Positions 13,945 to 14,679 of a stretch of 14,679 nucleotides of DNA are shown here, piece by piece; positions within the stretch are counted from its first letter, which is position 1; every line of letters starts with the position of its first letter. The notes under the pieces are model-generated. The model saw only the letters and a program-made list of their open reading frames with translations. It was not told the origin of the DNA and searched no databases. A program made the translations under genes and the position numbers. The stretch is from an uncultured Blautia sp. (GTDB lineage Bacteria; Bacillota; Clostridia; Lachnospirales; Lachnospiraceae), in contig UQLX01000047.1 in the NCBI GenBank assembly GCA_900541985.1, positions 1 to 14,679 on the forward strand, in the 5' to 3' direction.

Positions 13945-14148
13945 TTATGCGGGTTTGTCGAGTTCTGCCTCCAGTTCATTCTTCATCATCCTCATGATTT
14001 TTTGCTGCATGGTTTCCTTGGAATTAGGATCAAAAAAGAGATGAACGTGATAACGAGTGCGACCAATTTTCTTCTCAAGAACCGAATGTTCCTCTTTTTC
14101 ATCCGATACAGTTTTAAGATTTTCCATATCCTGTTTTCTTTCTTCCAT
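13945..14148 (-). CDS. tnpW: Second TnpW-like protein
   Basis: This 67-residue protein shares the TnpW pattern with the copy at 1299-1490: KKIGRTRYHVHLFFDPNSKETMQ (27-49) followed by QKIMRMMKNELE. Its first 20 residues are acidic and unlike the other copy. TTAGGAGG lies nine bases before the ATG, a strong ribosome site. It lies 67 bases from the point where virD4 similarity begins, echoing the other tnpW, which lies about 110 bp from its own virD4 junction. That parallel is the main reason to suspect that a second mobilizable element ends here. Confidence 0.82.
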   Translation of the reverse strand: MEERKQDMENLKTVSDEKEEHSVLEKKIGRTRYHVHLFFDPNSKETMQQKIMRMMKNELEAELDKPA

Positions 14149-14170
14149 CGTATTTTCCTCCTAAAAAGCA

Positions 14171-14196
14171 ACTGGCAGAATATGGTTTCTGCCAGT
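14171..14196. promoter_or_regulatory. 10-bp perfect inverted repeat before the second tnpW
   Basis: ACTGGCAGAA (14171-14180) and TTCTGCCAGT (14187-14196) are perfect inverted copies with a 6-base loop, about 22 bases upstream of the start codon. A regulator site or a leader hairpin are both possible. No oligo-T tract follows on the minus strand. Confidence 0.6.
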
Positions 14197-14225
14197 CATA
14201 TCTATGCGAATATTTCTCCAAATGG

Positions 14226-14297
14226 TTAGGTGGCAGAGTGGCAGGCATTAAGGTATCTATAGAATCGCCCTTTTTCAAAAAAAATCCTGCCACCTAA
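14226..14297 (-). promoter_or_regulatory. Alternative hairpins between the ATPase gene and tnpW
   Basis: The strand containing CTGCCACCTAA (14287-14297) can pair with TTAGGTGGCAG (14226-14236), eleven pairs. Its overlapping form CCTGCCAC (14286-14293) can instead pair with GTGGCAGG (14238-14245), eight pairs. The two pairings exclude each other, as in attenuators. The block overlaps the ATPase stop codon and precedes tnpW. An oligo-T tract lies inside the loop on the minus strand rather than after the stem. Confidence 0.5.
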
Positions 14298-14679
14298 TCT
14301 ACTTTCAGCCGAATGGTATTATCCCTTCCGCTTCCTCGCCCATAAATCAAACGGTCTCCCATGCGGTTGCGGACATCCCTCATAGTTCTGGAAGAGATGT
14401 TCATTTCGGTTGCTTTTTTCTGGATGACTTTCAATGGAATTTCTTTTCCACCTTTCAGCATTTCCTCCATCAGCCTCATACCTCTTTCCAGTTTTGTTTC
14501 CACCCGTTTCCCCTCTTTACCGTTCAGGAGATCGTCCGCATTGATGTCATAGCCACCGATCCACCGGAAACCTCCTTCATCCCCCAGCTTAAACGCAAGG
14601 GTCTCCCCCGGAGGGGCAAGAGAACTTTTCTCATGGATCAGCACTCTCGTTGTCGGGTCTTTCTTTACCTTTCCGATAA
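14294..14679 (-). CDS. RepA-like AAA ATPase, C-terminal part (runs off the window)
   Basis: The frame is open from the window edge to a TAG at 14294-14296. It reads IGKVKKDPTTRVLIHEKSSLAPPG and then FKLGDEGGFRWIGGYDINADDLL, which I recognise as the end of RepA/RecA-like AAA ATPases (helicase-like replication proteins) of clostridial conjugative and mobilizable elements. The last 60 residues (RGMRLMEEMLKGGKEIPLKVIQKKATEMNISSRTMRD...) look like a small winged-helix DNA-binding domain. The Walker motifs would lie upstream, outside the window. An internal ATG at 14644 is not the real start, since conserved sequence continues above it. It is either part of the host ICE or of a second inserted element. 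Confidence 0.78.
   Translation of the reverse strand, partial: IGKVKKDPTTRVLIHEKSSLAPPGETLAFKLGDEGGFRWIGGYDINADDLLNGKEGKRVETKLERGMRLMEEMLKGGKEIPLKVIQKKATEMNISSRTMRDVRNRMGDRLIYGRGSGRDNTIRLKVD

Noticed and set aside
1..14679. tRNA or rRNA genes, or an antibiotic-resistance gene
   Set aside because: I found no cloverleaf-like or rRNA-like sequence, and none of the accepted proteins is a known resistance enzyme, pump or ribosome-protection factor.

Overview
The window looks like low-GC Firmicutes DNA, most probably a gut Clostridia (Lachnospiraceae-type) chromosome. The clues are strong AGGAGG ribosome sites, the protein families present (a TnpX/TndX-like large serine recombinase, TnpV, TnpW, Maff2, a MobV-type relaxase and a TraG/VirD4 coupling protein) and a BspA-like surface protein. 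The genus assignment is inference. Every gene I accept lies on the minus strand, so the operons read from high to low coordinates.

The outer layer is the wreck of a Tn1549/CTn-like integrative conjugative element (ICE). Reading along the minus strand, it holds the end of a RepA-like AAA ATPase (14294 to the window edge), a tnpW (13945-14148), a middle fragment of the coupling-protein gene virD4 (13379-13878), then about 12.2 kb of foreign DNA, the rest of virD4 (310-1187), and the start of maff2 (38-169).

The 12.2 kb insert (about 1184-13382) is an integrative mobilizable element sitting inside virD4. Removing it and leaving one copy of the shared tetranucleotide CAGG rejoins virD4 in frame as ...KYKLAAG|KTAKSILISCG..., which matches the family. 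From its recombinase-side end the insert carries an 18-bp inverted repeat, a large serine recombinase (11050-12924), tnpV and two small genes (10156-11053), a tetR gene translationally coupled to a 1150-residue wall-anchored leucine-rich-repeat protein (5855-9915), a structured GC-rich region with a candidate oriT (about 5324-5550), a MobV-like relaxase (3933-5177), a CHC2 zinc-finger primase-like protein, a VapE/VirE-type ATPase (1869-3831), an iteron-like region, tnpW and the second end. It has a relaxase and a replication module but no secretion system, so it should depend on an ICE for transfer, yet it interrupts the coupling protein of one.

Two further breaks hint at more elements. Family-like virD4 sequence starts abruptly at a Pro-Lys-Gly codon (13878), losing the membrane and Walker A part, and is preceded by a tnpW just as at the end of the 12.2 kb insert. 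The maff2 frame departs from its family after codon 38 (about position 55). The best reading is an ICE conjugation module used repeatedly as a landing site by mobilizable elements. The 12.2 kb insertion is directly supported by the sequence; the other two are inferred.
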